64,000 bases of DNA from JASTVH01 sp042862465. GTDB lineage: Bacteria > Pseudomonadota > Gammaproteobacteria > Pseudomonadales > Oleiphilaceae. The notes under the pieces were generated by a model that saw only the letters and a program-made list of their open reading frames with translations, did not search any database and was not told the DNA's origin. This document shows, in pieces, positions 26,192-34,814 of the stretch (its first letter is position 1; every line of letters begins with the position of its first letter). The translations under genes were made by a program, and so were the position numbers. The stretch lies in assembly GCA_042862465.1 (NCBI GenBank), contig JASTVH010000011.1:53083-117082 (forward strand), read 5' to 3'.

Positions 26192-28567
26192 ATGAACGGC
26201 TATTCCATTGAGGATTCACATCGAATCCAGCAGCGTGCTGCCCAATACCGGCAGCGTTACCCCCAGTTTGCCAACTGGGCAAAAGGGCGCGGGGTGATCG
26301 AACATACCGATTTGACCCAGGTGCGCGTGTTCGACCTGTGCCAGGAACTCGTGTGTGCCGGGCGTTATGACTCGCTCGACGATGCCCTGATTATTTTCGA
26401 GGCTGCAGACACCCTCACCAACGCGGCCATGTGGCTGGTAGCCCACATGACTTATGCCAGCAGAGTGGACCTGTCCGGACAGCCGCTGGCGGCGGATGAC
26501 TTCAAGGAAAATCCCCAGGGGCATACCGGTGGTTCGCTGAACATGGTGCCTGCCTATCTTGGCTACACGGCCGCCAACGCGTTGGCGGGGCTGACCCGTA
26601 GCTGGCTGATGGGGCAGGGGCACTGTGTGGCGGCTATCGAAAGCGTCAACATACTGCTCGGCAATCTGCATCCAGAACAGCAGGATCGGTACACGCTCGA
26701 CGAGGCGGGGCTGTCCCGGCTGGTGAGTGACTTTTACAGCTACGCCGTCACTCTCGATGGGACACCGGGGGTTCCCCTGGGCAGTCACGTCAACCCCCAC
26801 ACTGCCGGCGGGCTGATCGAGGGCGGATACCTGGGCTTTGCGGAACTGCAATACACCCATATGCCGCTGCCGGGGGAGCGTCTGGTCGCGTTTCTCAGTG
26901 ATGGGGCATTTGAGGAGCAGCGGGGCAGCGACTGGGCAAGCCGCTGGTGGCGAGCCGAGGACTGTGGCCTGGTGACCCCGGTGATGATTGCTAACGGGCG
27001 CCGCATTGATCAACGGTCAACCATCTTTCTGCAAGGAGGCACGGACTGGTTCCGGCAGCACCTGGAGCTCAATGGTTTTTACCCCATACTCATTGATGGC
27101 CGCGACCCTGCGGCCTTTATCTGGGGCATCTTCGAGGCCGAATCGAGGCTTCAGGCGTGCAGCGAACAGGTCAGCGCCGGCCACATGAGGTACCCTGTAA
27201 AGCTCCCCTATCTGATTGCCGAGACGGTCAAAGGCTATGGTTTCTATGGTGCTGGCTCAAACGCGGCGCATGGTACCCCGCTTCCGGCAATACCGAGATT
27301 TGATGAGGTCTCGCGCAGGCACTTTAACGAATCCATTGCCCGTTTGTTTGTGCCCGAGATCGAGATTCACGGCGCCCGCGACGTGCTGGCAACTCACCGG
27401 GCAGACGATCGGCCTGCGGAAAAGGATCATCCGCTGAGCTGTCGTGACGTCAAGCTGCAAACTGTGCCCGAACCGGTCTGGTTGCAAACGGCGGTATCAG
27501 AGTCGCCCATGGTTGCGATTGATCGGCAGTTTGTTGCCCTTGTAAAGGCCAACCCGGCGCTTCGTATTCGCCTGGGGAACCCGGATGAATTGCGTAGTAA
27601 TCAGATGAACCAGTCGCTTGACCTTCTGAAGCATCGCACCCTGACGCCCGAGCCCGGCCTTGCGGAATCCCTTCACGGCTCGGTAATCACAGCCCTGAAT
27701 GAGGAGGCCGTTGTCAGCGCCGCTCTGGGTAATAAGGGAGGTATGAATCTGGTGGTGTCCTACGAAGCGTTTGCCATGAAAATGATTGGCGCTCTTCGGC
27801 AGGAAATTATTTTTGCGCGACACCAGAAAAGTCTCGGTCGGCCCGCCCGATGGTTATCCGTGCCGGTCATTGCGACGTCGCACCTCTGGGAAAACGGCAA
27901 GAACGAGCAGTCTCATCAGGACCCGGCCTTCGGCGAAGTCCTGATGGGAGAAATGAGTGACACTGCCCGCGTTGTCTATCCTCCCGACTGCAATAGTGCT
28001 GTGGCGTGCCTTAACGAGTGTTTTCGAACCCAGGGGCAGTTCTGGGCCATGACGGTTCCCAAGGCAAAACTGCCTGCCGTTTTTGACGGCCGTCAGGCTG
28101 TGCAATTGCTCCGGGATGGTGCCATCGCTCTTGGTGAAGCCGGTGATGTGCAGTTGATCGCTGTCGGCGCCTATCAACTCCGGGTTTGCCTTGAGGTTGC
28201 CGAAGCGCTGGCTCAGAGAGGGCTTTCGAGTGGTGTGGTCTGCCTTCTCGAGCCCGGTCGATTCCGGAGTCCCCGGGATCCAATCGAGTCAGGGCATCAG
28301 TCTGGTAGTTCTTACAGGGCCGAGCTGTTTCCTCACGATACAAAACTCAGAGTGTTCGTGTGCCATATGCGCCCAGAGGCCTTGCTGGGACTCTGCCGTC
28401 CTCTCGATCTCGGGCCCGACCGGACGCTGGCGTTTGGCTATGAAAACCATGGTGGCACCCTGGATACATCGGGGCTGCTGCAGGCCAACAAATGTGATGC
28501 CCATTCGATAGTGCAGGCGATCCTGTCAAAAAGTGGCTCCTCAGGCGCTGATAAGGCGACATTGTAG
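26192..28567 (+). CDS. xfp: Phosphoketolase (xylulose-5-phosphate/fructose-6-phosphate)
   Basis: Thiamine-diphosphate enzyme that cleaves pentose or hexose phosphates with phosphate to acetyl phosphate. 791 aa, matching the usual 790-820. Motifs: GHTGGSLNMVPAYLGYTA near residue 110, FLSDGAFEEQRGSDWA (ThDP/Mg site), and the PLGSHVNPHTAG stretch; the C-terminal domain ends in a transketolase-like fold. GGGAGAG ribosome site. It is 97 bp after the beta-CASP gene and probably still in the TTCAG-driven operon. It could turn pentose phosphates from AMP breakdown into acetyl phosphate (inference). Confidence 0.9.
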   Translation: MNGYSIEDSHRIQQRAAQYRQRYPQFANWAKGRGVIEHTDLTQVRVFDLCQELVCAGRYDSLDDALIIFEAADTLTNAAMWLVAHMTYASRVDLSGQPLAADDFKENPQGHTGGSLNMVPAYLGYTAANALAGLTRSWLMGQGHCVAAIESVNILLGNLHPEQQDRYTLDEAGLSRLVSDFYSYAVTLDGTPGVPLGSHVNPHTAGGLIEGGYLGFAELQYTHMPLPGERLVAFLSDGAFEEQRGSDWASRWWRAEDCGLVTPVMIANGRRIDQRSTIFLQGGTDWFRQHLELNGFYPILIDGRDPAAFIWGIFEAESRLQACSEQVSAGHMRYPVKLPYLIAETVKGYGFYGAGSNAAHGTPLPAIPRFDEVSRRHFNESIARLFVPEIEIHGARDVLATHRADDRPAEKDHPLSCRDVKLQTVPEPVWLQTAVSESPMVAIDRQFVALVKANPALRIRLGNPDELRSNQMNQSLDLLKHRTLTPEPGLAESLHGSVITALNEEAVVSAALGNKGGMNLVVSYEAFAMKMIGALRQEIIFARHQKSLGRPARWLSVPVIATSHLWENGKNEQSHQDPAFGEVLMGEMSDTARVVYPPDCNSAVACLNECFRTQGQFWAMTVPKAKLPAVFDGRQAVQLLRDGAIALGEAGDVQLIAVGAYQLRVCLEVAEALAQRGLSSGVVCLLEPGRFRSPRDPIESGHQSGSSYRAELFPHDTKLRVFVCHMRPEALLGLCRPLDLGPDRTLAFGYENHGGTLDTSGLLQANKCDAHSIVQAILSKSGSSGADKATL

Positions 28568-28708
28568 CGATGGAGCGCGAGGATCGATTTACAACAGTCT
28601 TTACGGGGAAAACTAAAGCGCTGGTCATCACCGTACTGATTCTCACACTAAAACAATCCGGGCGGCAACCGATGCAGCTAGCCGCCCTACACACAGGTAA
28701 ATCATGCT

Positions 28709-29377
28709 ATGAATGAATCGTTTAATCACGCTGGAGCCTGGGGCATCACACTGATCGTTATCGTTCTGGTGTCCTGGTTCTTTTACCGTTATTTCGCGCC
28801 GAAAAACTGGCGGGAATGGGCCGGCGCCGGAGTGGTGCAGGCCTTCATCATTGCGCTTTATGCAGAAATGTACGGCTTTCCGCTCACTATCTATCTGTTG
28901 GTGCGTTTTTTCGGCCTTGACAGTGAGTATGTCAGCGCCAGCCTGTGGTCGACCCTGGTGGGGCTGGGCGAGACCGGCATGTTGATCTCAATGTTGCTTG
29001 GCTATGCGCTCGCGTTTACCGGGATCGGGCTCTTTATTCAGGGGTGGCGTCAGGTCCACAAGGCACGAGGGGAAAACCGTCTGGTGACAGACGGTTTGTA
29101 TGCGTATGTGCGACACCCGCAGTATACGGGGCTATTCATCGCTCTGTTTGGTGAAGGCGTGGTGCACTGGCCAACGCTGTTCTCGGTCGGCCTCTTTCCG
29201 GTGATCGTGCTTGTCTACACATGGCTGGCTCGACGTGAGGAACGGCAGGTGCTCAAGGAGTTCGGTGAGGAGTACCGTGCCTACCAGCGGCAGGTGCCGA
29301 TGTTCATCCCCCGCTGGGGGCGGTGGCGTCAGCTCGCCGCTGCGTCACGAAATAGTAGTGAAAATGATACGGTGTGA
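28709..29377 (+). CDS. Isoprenylcysteine-methyltransferase-like membrane protein (PEMT/ICMT family)
   Basis: 222 aa with four to five membrane helices and the family's C-terminal SAM-binding signature: TDGLYAYVRHPQYTGLFIALFGE, then REERQVLKEFGEEYRAYQRQVP. Bacterial members methylate small lipids or remain unassigned. A clear paralogue is encoded at 54177-54827 with the same EMYGFPLT and YVRHPQY motifs. A GGGCGGC...GCCGCCC hairpin lies just upstream (28650-28690), so read-through from xfp may be partial. Confidence 0.8.
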   Translation: MNESFNHAGAWGITLIVIVLVSWFFYRYFAPKNWREWAGAGVVQAFIIALYAEMYGFPLTIYLLVRFFGLDSEYVSASLWSTLVGLGETGMLISMLLGYALAFTGIGLFIQGWRQVHKARGENRLVTDGLYAYVRHPQYTGLFIALFGEGVVHWPTLFSVGLFPVIVLVYTWLARREERQVLKEFGEEYRAYQRQVPMFIPRWGRWRQLAAASRNSSENDTV

Positions 29378-29691
29378 CGCAGGTATTGGTTTTGCCGGTC
29401 GACTGGTTCGCATCAGGCTCGATTCCGTTGAGACGGCGTACAGGAGCGATCATTCCCGGGTGTCTGACTATACTGCGTGGCGCCCCCACATACGGTGCTG
29501 GCTCAATCTCATGATATCCGGCCATTGTAAAAACTGACGTGAATCAAGGCCGGGGCGAGCAGGCCGAAAAATTCAGTTTCGTTTCAGTTTCAAGGTGTCT
29601 AATTGTTCATGTTTTGGATCAGTAGCTTTTCGAAAGCCTTTTCCCGGAACAGCTATATACGTCTCTTCATCTAACCCAGAAGGGTGCACCT
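29378..29691. other. Promoter gap before porin-cytochrome operon
   Basis: About 310 bp holding the TTCAG promoter at 29572-29603. I see no gene in it. Confidence 0.6.
29572..29603 (+). promoter_or_regulatory. TTCAG-N6-TTCAG promoter (copy 4), porin-cytochrome operon
   Basis: TTCAG at 29572-29576 and 29583-29587, 10 nt, then TCTAAT (29598-29603), a strong -10. About 90 bp before the porin start at 29692. Confidence 0.8.
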
Positions 29692-30873
29692 ATGAAAAAA
29701 CTCCATTTTATTAAGCTGTCGCTGGCAGCCTCCGTATTCGCAAGCGGGGCCGCGATCGCAAACGAAGACACCGAATCAAAAATTGCTAACCTTGAGTCGC
29801 AGATAGCGGCTCTGCGGGAAGATGTAAAGAGCAACAACCTCGATACGCTGTCCAAGCTGCATATGGCCGGATACAGCGACGTTGGTTTCATGGCGGGCTC
29901 CGATCGACAGGAAGACGGTTTTACGGCAGCACGATTTGCCCCGATTTTTCATTTTCAGTTTTCCGACCGAGTGCTGTTTGAAGGCGAGCTTGAAATCGAG
30001 ACAAATGCAGATGGTGAAACCGAATTCGCGGTGGAATACTCGACAATCGATCTTGTCCTGAACGATTACATGGCGCTGGTGGCGGGTAAGTTTTTGAGCC
30101 CGATCGGCCAGTTCCGCCAGAATGTCCACCCAAGCTGGATCAACAAGCTGCCTACCGCACCCGTGGGCTTTGGTCACGGGGGCGCGGCTCCTCTCTCCGA
30201 CCTGGGTGTTCAGTTGCGTGGCGGCATCCCGTTGAGCGGGTCGATGCGCGCCAACTATGCGCTTTTTACCTCTAATGGGCCGACGCTTCTTGTCGATGGG
30301 CATGGCGATGAGGTTGAGCTGGAAATGGAAACCGAGGCTGCCGCATCCAATGCCGATGGCAATTTTGTATACGGTGGCCGGGTAGGGTTCCTGCCAATGC
30401 CGGCGCTGGAACTGGGCCTTTCGGGCGCCCTGGGCAAGGTCGGAGTGGCGGAGGGGCACGAAGTGTCTGAGCTGGCGGCGGGAGAGCCGGACCGTGACTA
30501 CACCGTTCTGGGTGCGGACGCCATTTACAACATTGCCACCCTGCAGCTGCGTGGAGAGTTCATCCAGCAAACCGTGGGAAGCGAAGCCAACAGCACGGTT
30601 GCTGATGGCGCGGCGGCCGAGGAAATTGACTTCAGAGCCTGGTATGCGCAGGCGGCGTACCGGGTGCCGGATACCAAGTGGGAAGGTGTTGTCCGTATAG
30701 GTGACCTGGACACCCCGAATGCCGATGCAAATCGCGCCCAGTGGTCCGCAGGGGTGAATTACCTGTTCGCAAACAATGTTATCGTTAAGGCGGCCTACAC
30801 CGTGGATGATTACGATGACAACGCTATCGACGATGACAAGCGCTTCAACGTTCAGCTGGCTTACGGATTTTAA
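29692..30873 (+). CDS. Porin with N-terminal coiled coil (OprO/P-like)
   Basis: 393 aa. Signal peptide to about residue 24 (AIANED), then a short heptad coiled coil (SKIANLESQIAALREDVKS) typical of trimeric porins, then a beta-barrel ending in YGF. KFLSPIGQFRQNVHPSWINKLP near residue 140 resembles the OprP-type or 'porin' families of marine bacteria. Substrate unknown. It is followed after 12 bp by two cytochrome c genes, suggesting an envelope redox unit under the TTCAG promoter. Confidence 0.75.
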   Translation: MKKLHFIKLSLAASVFASGAAIANEDTESKIANLESQIAALREDVKSNNLDTLSKLHMAGYSDVGFMAGSDRQEDGFTAARFAPIFHFQFSDRVLFEGELEIETNADGETEFAVEYSTIDLVLNDYMALVAGKFLSPIGQFRQNVHPSWINKLPTAPVGFGHGGAAPLSDLGVQLRGGIPLSGSMRANYALFTSNGPTLLVDGHGDEVELEMETEAAASNADGNFVYGGRVGFLPMPALELGLSGALGKVGVAEGHEVSELAAGEPDRDYTVLGADAIYNIATLQLRGEFIQQTVGSEANSTVADGAAAEEIDFRAWYAQAAYRVPDTKWEGVVRIGDLDTPNADANRAQWSAGVNYLFANNVIVKAAYTVDDYDDNAIDDDKRFNVQLAYGF

Positions 30874-30885
30874 GAGGGTATTAAC

Positions 30886-31197
30886 ATGAAATTAATGAAC
30901 CGCAACCTCATCGGTAACGCCGCATTGGTGGCCGCGCTTTTCATGGGTGGCGCAGGCTCGGCCTTCGCCCAGGACGACGATCCCATGGCATTCATCCGGG
31001 GCGCCCAATCATGGGCGGACAATTGCTCACGGTGTCATAACATGCGCGACCCGGCCGAGTTCCGCGACGATGTCTGGGAGCCAACCGTGCTTCACATGCG
31101 AATCAGGGGGGGCTTAACCGGGCAGGAAGTGCGGGACATACAAGCCTTTCTCCAGAAAAGCAATGATCCCGCGGATAACAAGGGGGGGAATAAATGA
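30886..31197 (+). CDS. Small periplasmic cytochrome c
   Basis: 103 aa with signal peptide (to about residue 28, FAQ) and one haem site CSRCH (residues 47-51). The distal Met ligand is not obvious; M33, M53 and M72 are candidates. Part of the porin-cyt c-cyt c operon; its last bases overlap the next start (ATGA). Electron donor and acceptor unknown. Confidence 0.85.
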   Translation: MKLMNRNLIGNAALVAALFMGGAGSAFAQDDDPMAFIRGAQSWADNCSRCHNMRDPAEFRDDVWEPTVLHMRIRGGLTGQEVRDIQAFLQKSNDPADNKGGNK

Positions 31198-31547
31198 AAA
31201 GGTCGTCTTTTCTGATCGCCAGTCTGGTCGCCGGCATCTTTGCGTCTTCAACCGGAGCCGCAGCTTCGGCTGAAAACGTCGAAGCCGGCGAAAAACTCTT
31301 TAACTCTACGTGCGTTGCCTGCCATGGTGGAGACGGAAAGGGCAAGCTGCCCGGCGTTCCGGACTTCACAAAGAGCGATGGCCGGCTGTCCAAGGATAAC
31401 GACGTACTGGCTACTCACATCATGGAGGGGTTCAAGAGCCCCGGCTCATCCATGGCGATGCCCGCCAAGGGCGGTATCAGTTCGTTGACCCGGGAGCAGG
31501 CGGAGGACATCGTTCAATACATGCGCCAGGCCTTTACCAGCAATTAG
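31194..31547 (+). CDS. Periplasmic class I cytochrome c
   Basis: 117 aa with signal peptide (to about residue 26) and CVACH haem motif (40-44). A later MAMPAKGG stretch supplies the likely axial Met, as in class I cytochromes c. GDGKGKLPGVPDF follows the haem as in c5/cbb3-type CcoP-like domains. Overlaps the preceding cytochrome gene by four bases. A similar single-haem protein occurs at 57430. Confidence 0.87.
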   Translation: MKRSSFLIASLVAGIFASSTGAAASAENVEAGEKLFNSTCVACHGGDGKGKLPGVPDFTKSDGRLSKDNDVLATHIMEGFKSPGSSMAMPAKGGISSLTREQAEDIVQYMRQAFTSN

Positions 31548-31556
31548 TATTTGAAA

Positions 31557-31586
31557 TAGGACAACTCGGGACTCCTTGTTGTCCTA
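31557..31586. terminator. Hairpin between convergent genes
   Basis: TAGGACAAC and GTTGTCCTA form a perfect 9-bp stem around a 12-nt loop, followed by CTTCTT. It sits between the cytochrome operon (stop 31547) and the convergent regulator (stop 31594) and could end both. Confidence 0.6.
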
Positions 31587-31593
31587 CTTCTTA

Positions 31594-31896
31594 TCATGCG
31601 TTGTTATCGCAGAACAGGTCATAAAGAGCTTCTATAATCCGGCGCGCCTCATCCCCCGCCAGGGAATAGCGCATGGTCCGCGCCTCGCGGCGCGCAGATA
31701 CCAGGCCGTCCTTGCGCAGCAGGGCGAGTTGCTGGGAGACGGCCGCCTGGCGCATCTCCAGTGCATCCGCAAGCTCGCTCACCGCCTGCTCGCCGTCGAT
31801 CAGTTGGCAGAGGATCATCAGCCGGCTCCGTCCGGAGAGGGCCTTTAGCAGATTGGTGGCCTGATCCGCCGCTTCCGACATCTGATTTTTATTCAT
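31594..31896 (-). CDS. ArsR-family repressor of BigR/SqrR type (persulfide sensor)
   Basis: 100-aa winged-helix repressor. ATG 31896 chosen; the open frame reaches 32085 but the domain starts here. Recognition region ALEMRQAAVSQQLALLRKDGLV and the wing ARTMRYSL are typical. Cys30 (LMILC) and Cys96 (LYDLFC) are the only cysteines and are 66 residues apart, exactly as the Cys pair that forms a polysulfide bridge in known BigR and SqrR. No arsenic-type CxCxxC is seen. It diverges from a DUF2892-RND operon, the likely target. Sensor chemistry is inferred from the cysteine spacing. Confidence 0.82.
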   Translation of the reverse strand: MNKNQMSEAADQATNLLKALSGRSRLMILCQLIDGEQAVSELADALEMRQAAVSQQLALLRKDGLVSARREARTMRYSLAGDEARRIIEALYDLFCDNNA

Positions 31897-32048
31897 ACAT
31901 TCATAGCTCTGCAATCGTGAATATGTTAGGCTTGGTTCAGATGATCGGGTGTTCTTGGTCAGGTAGTCAAGTGTTGCCCGTCGTCGTCTGGCAGGCCCCG
32001 GCTTTCCGTGGTCCGGCACGTGGCCATGCCAGGTATTATGTACGGTTG

Positions 32049-32096
32049 CTTTCAGCGCAGCCAGCGCAGCCAGCGCAGCGCGCAATCTGCTGAAAG
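32049..32096. repeat. Inverted repeat enclosing three 9-bp tandem repeats
   Basis: CTTTCAGC (32049-32056) and GCTGAAAG (32089-32096) are perfect arms. Between them CAGCGCAGC is repeated three times without change (32053-32079). It lies between the divergent repressor and DUF2892 genes, where operator sites are expected. Confidence 0.6.
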
Positions 32097-32129
32097 TGCC
32101 GGAACGCGCTACTATAACAGGAGGGGCAT

Positions 32130-32333
32130 ATGTCTATCGACCGCCTTGTACTCGCATTCGCAGGATCTTTCATTCTTGTAAGTCTGGCTCTTTCCCAGCT
32201 CCACTCACCTTACTGGTTGTGGTTCACCGCGTTTGTGGGCGCCAACATGCTGCAGGCTGCCTTCAGCGGATTCTGCCCTCTGGCGAAGATCCTCAAGGCC
32301 TTGGGCAAGAAGCCCGGCGCCGCCTTCGACTGA
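32130..32333 (+). CDS. DUF2892 (YgaP-like) small inner-membrane protein
   Basis: 67 aa with two membrane helices and the DUF2892 signature NMLQAAFSGFCPLAKILKALG. AGGAGG ribosome site and ATG 32130. DUF2892 domains are often fused to rhodaneses (YgaP) or lie beside sulfur-stress regulators, which fits the divergent BigR/SqrR-like sensor. First gene of an operon with the RND exporter 18 bp downstream. Confidence 0.85.
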   Translation: MSIDRLVLAFAGSFILVSLALSQLHSPYWLWFTAFVGANMLQAAFSGFCPLAKILKALGKKPGAAFD

Positions 32334-32351
32334 CTTGCGGAGGCGCTGTAA

Positions 32352-34814
32352 ATGGCTGAAAAGACCGAGGGTTCCTGGCTAGAGTTCGCCACTGACCGTC
32401 CTCGACTGACCGTTTGGGCCATGGTGGTCGTCACGCTGATGCTGGTGGTGCTGGCGGCGCTACCAAGCGTCTGGCCCGAACGGTTTGGTCTGCTTAATCC
32501 GCTGACCATCGATACCGACCCGGAGAATATGCTCTCCGCCGACGAACCCGTACGCGTTTTTCACGACGACATGAAGAAGCAATTCTCGCTTTATGACATG
32601 GTCGTGGTGGGTGTGGTCAACGAAAGCAACCCTGACGGCGTATTCAATGTCGGTTCGCTGCGGCGTATTTATGAACTGACGGAGTTTGCCAGTACGCTCA
32701 AGTGGCCCGATCCGGACAACCCGGGCCGGCAGGAGGGCGTGGTCGAGGAGGATATGCTCGCGCTCTCGCGGGTCGACAACATTGAGCAAGAGGGGGTCGG
32801 CTCGGTTCGTTTCAGCTGGCTCATGCCAGAGCCGCCGGATACCCGCAACCAGGCACTCGCGATTCTTGAGCGGGCGCAACGCATCCCGCTGTTCGATAAT
32901 ACCCTGGTCAGCGCCGATGGCAAGGCAGTCGCTCTTTACCTGCCGCTGACCAGCAAGGACATGAGTTACCGGGTCCGCGAAGCCCTGCTTGACAAAGTCG
33001 CTGGCTGGAAGGATACCGGCGATCAGGTCTACATCACCGGGTTGCCCGTGGCGGAGGACACCTTTGGTGTGCAGATGTTCTACCAGATGGCGATTTCGGC
33101 GCCACTGGCAATGCTGGTCATCTTCCTGGCGATGTGGTGGTTCTTCCGCCACGTCCGGCTCATTACCTCGGCGATGATCGTGGCCCTGGTGGCGGCTGCG
33201 AGCACCATGGCGCTGCTGGTGATCAGCGGCAGCACCGTCCACATCATGAGCTCGATGATCCCTGTATTCATCATGCCCATTGCGGTGCTGGACGCGGTGC
33301 ATATCCTCTCGGAATTCTTCGACCGCTATCCCCAGCATCGGGACCGCCACCGGGCCATCCGGGAGGTTATGGGGATACTGTTCAAACCGATGCTGTTCAC
33401 CACCCTGACGACGATGGCGGGGTTTGGGTCACTGGCACTCACCCCGATCCCGCCGGTTCAGGTGTTCGGCATCTTTATCGCGATCGGTGTGTTCCTGGCC
33501 TGGTTGTGCACGGTGACCTTCATTCCGGCTTACATCATGCTGATGCCGGAGCGGCGGCTCACCGGCTTCGGTCACGCCGCCGGGGATCCGGACCGGGATA
33601 CAGTCATGGGGCGCTGGCTGCGTCGCCTCGGCGAGGGCGTGGTCGGCCACGCCAGGGCGGTGCTGGTGGTTACCATGGTCGTGGTGGTGGCTGCGGGTTA
33701 TGGCATCAGCCAGATCCGTATCAACGATAACCCGGTCAAGTGGTTCGAGCCCGAGCACCCCATCCGGGTGGCGGACCGGGTGCTCAACGAACATTTCGGC
33801 GGCACCTACATGGCCTATCTGGCGCTGGTTCCGGAGGCCGATGACGCGGCCCGGCCCGACGAGACCTTCAAGCGCCCCGAGGTCCTGCGCTACATCGCCA
33901 GGCTGCAGCAGCGGCTGGGCGAGACTGGTGTGGTCGGCAAGTCCAACTCCGTCGCCGATCTGGTCAAAACCGTCCACCGCGAACTTCTGGGCGGCGATGC
34001 CGGGGCCTTTCGCATTCCGGACAGTCCGGCGGCGGTTGCGCAGACCCTGCTCACCTACCAGAATGGCCATCGCCCCCAGGACCTCTGGCATTTCGTTACG
34101 CCCGACTACCGCCGTGCCAGCATCTGGGTTCAGCTCACCAGTGGCGATAACCGCGACATGAGCAGGGTGGTTCAGGCGCTCGACGACTTCATTGCGGCCA
34201 ATCCTCCGCCGGCGTCGATCCAGGCACGCTGGTTTGGTCTTAACTATATCAATGTGGTCTGGCAGGACAAAATGGTCAGCGGCATGGCCATGGCCCTGTT
34301 CGGCAGCTTCGTTGTTGTGCTCCTGTTGATGGCCCTACTGTTCCGCTCTCTGCTCTGGGGACTGCTGTGCATGATCCCCCTGACCGTGACCATTGGGGCC
34401 ATCTACGGTCTGATCGGCATTGTCGGCAAGAACTACGATATGCCGGTCGCCGTGCTTAGCGCCCTGAGTCTGGGGCTCGCCGTGGACTACGCCATCCACT
34501 TCCTGGCCCGCGCCCGCGCCATCCAGGCCGAGACAGGCTCCTGGCGTCGCTCGGTGGCACCGATGTTCGGCGAGCCGGCACGGGCAATAACCCGCAACGC
34601 CATCGTGCTTGGCGTTGGTTTCCTGCCGCTGCTGGCGGCACCGCTTGTGCCCTACCAGACGGTGGGGGTATTTATCGCGGCCATTCTGTTGACCGCCGGC
34701 CTGAGCACACTGCTGATCCTGCCGGCATTGGTAACCCTGCTGCAACGGTGGCTGTTTCCCGGTGCTCGCAGGGCCGTCCCGAATTTGCAAAATCAAGAGG
34801 AAGGCGTGCAATGA
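32352..34814 (+). CDS. MMPL-type RND exporter
   Basis: 820 aa, two halves each with a periplasmic loop and a block of membrane helices (about residues 230-400 and 640-800), typical of MMPL/HpnN-like RND proteins that move lipids or hydrophobic compounds to the outer membrane rather than of CzcA-like pumps. Family motifs include PIAVLDAVHILSEFFDR and SLGLAVDYAIHFLARARA. It is followed with an ATGA overlap by a LolA-like protein, then an outer-membrane protein, so the operon can span the envelope. Cargo unknown. Confidence 0.88.
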   Translation: MAEKTEGSWLEFATDRPRLTVWAMVVVTLMLVVLAALPSVWPERFGLLNPLTIDTDPENMLSADEPVRVFHDDMKKQFSLYDMVVVGVVNESNPDGVFNVGSLRRIYELTEFASTLKWPDPDNPGRQEGVVEEDMLALSRVDNIEQEGVGSVRFSWLMPEPPDTRNQALAILERAQRIPLFDNTLVSADGKAVALYLPLTSKDMSYRVREALLDKVAGWKDTGDQVYITGLPVAEDTFGVQMFYQMAISAPLAMLVIFLAMWWFFRHVRLITSAMIVALVAAASTMALLVISGSTVHIMSSMIPVFIMPIAVLDAVHILSEFFDRYPQHRDRHRAIREVMGILFKPMLFTTLTTMAGFGSLALTPIPPVQVFGIFIAIGVFLAWLCTVTFIPAYIMLMPERRLTGFGHAAGDPDRDTVMGRWLRRLGEGVVGHARAVLVVTMVVVVAAGYGISQIRINDNPVKWFEPEHPIRVADRVLNEHFGGTYMAYLALVPEADDAARPDETFKRPEVLRYIARLQQRLGETGVVGKSNSVADLVKTVHRELLGGDAGAFRIPDSPAAVAQTLLTYQNGHRPQDLWHFVTPDYRRASIWVQLTSGDNRDMSRVVQALDDFIAANPPPASIQARWFGLNYINVVWQDKMVSGMAMALFGSFVVVLLLMALLFRSLLWGLLCMIPLTVTIGAIYGLIGIVGKNYDMPVAVLSALSLGLAVDYAIHFLARARAIQAETGSWRRSVAPMFGEPARAITRNAIVLGVGFLPLLAAPLVPYQTVGVFIAAILLTAGLSTLLILPALVTLLQRWLFPGARRAVPNLQNQEEGVQ

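Noticed and set aside
32053..32079. Tandem repeats considered as a CRISPR array
   Set aside because: 9-bp units with no spacers; not CRISPR.
31594..32085. Longer repressor frame starting at 32085
   Set aside because: The extra 63 residues have no domain and overlap the promoter gap; the domain begins at 31896.
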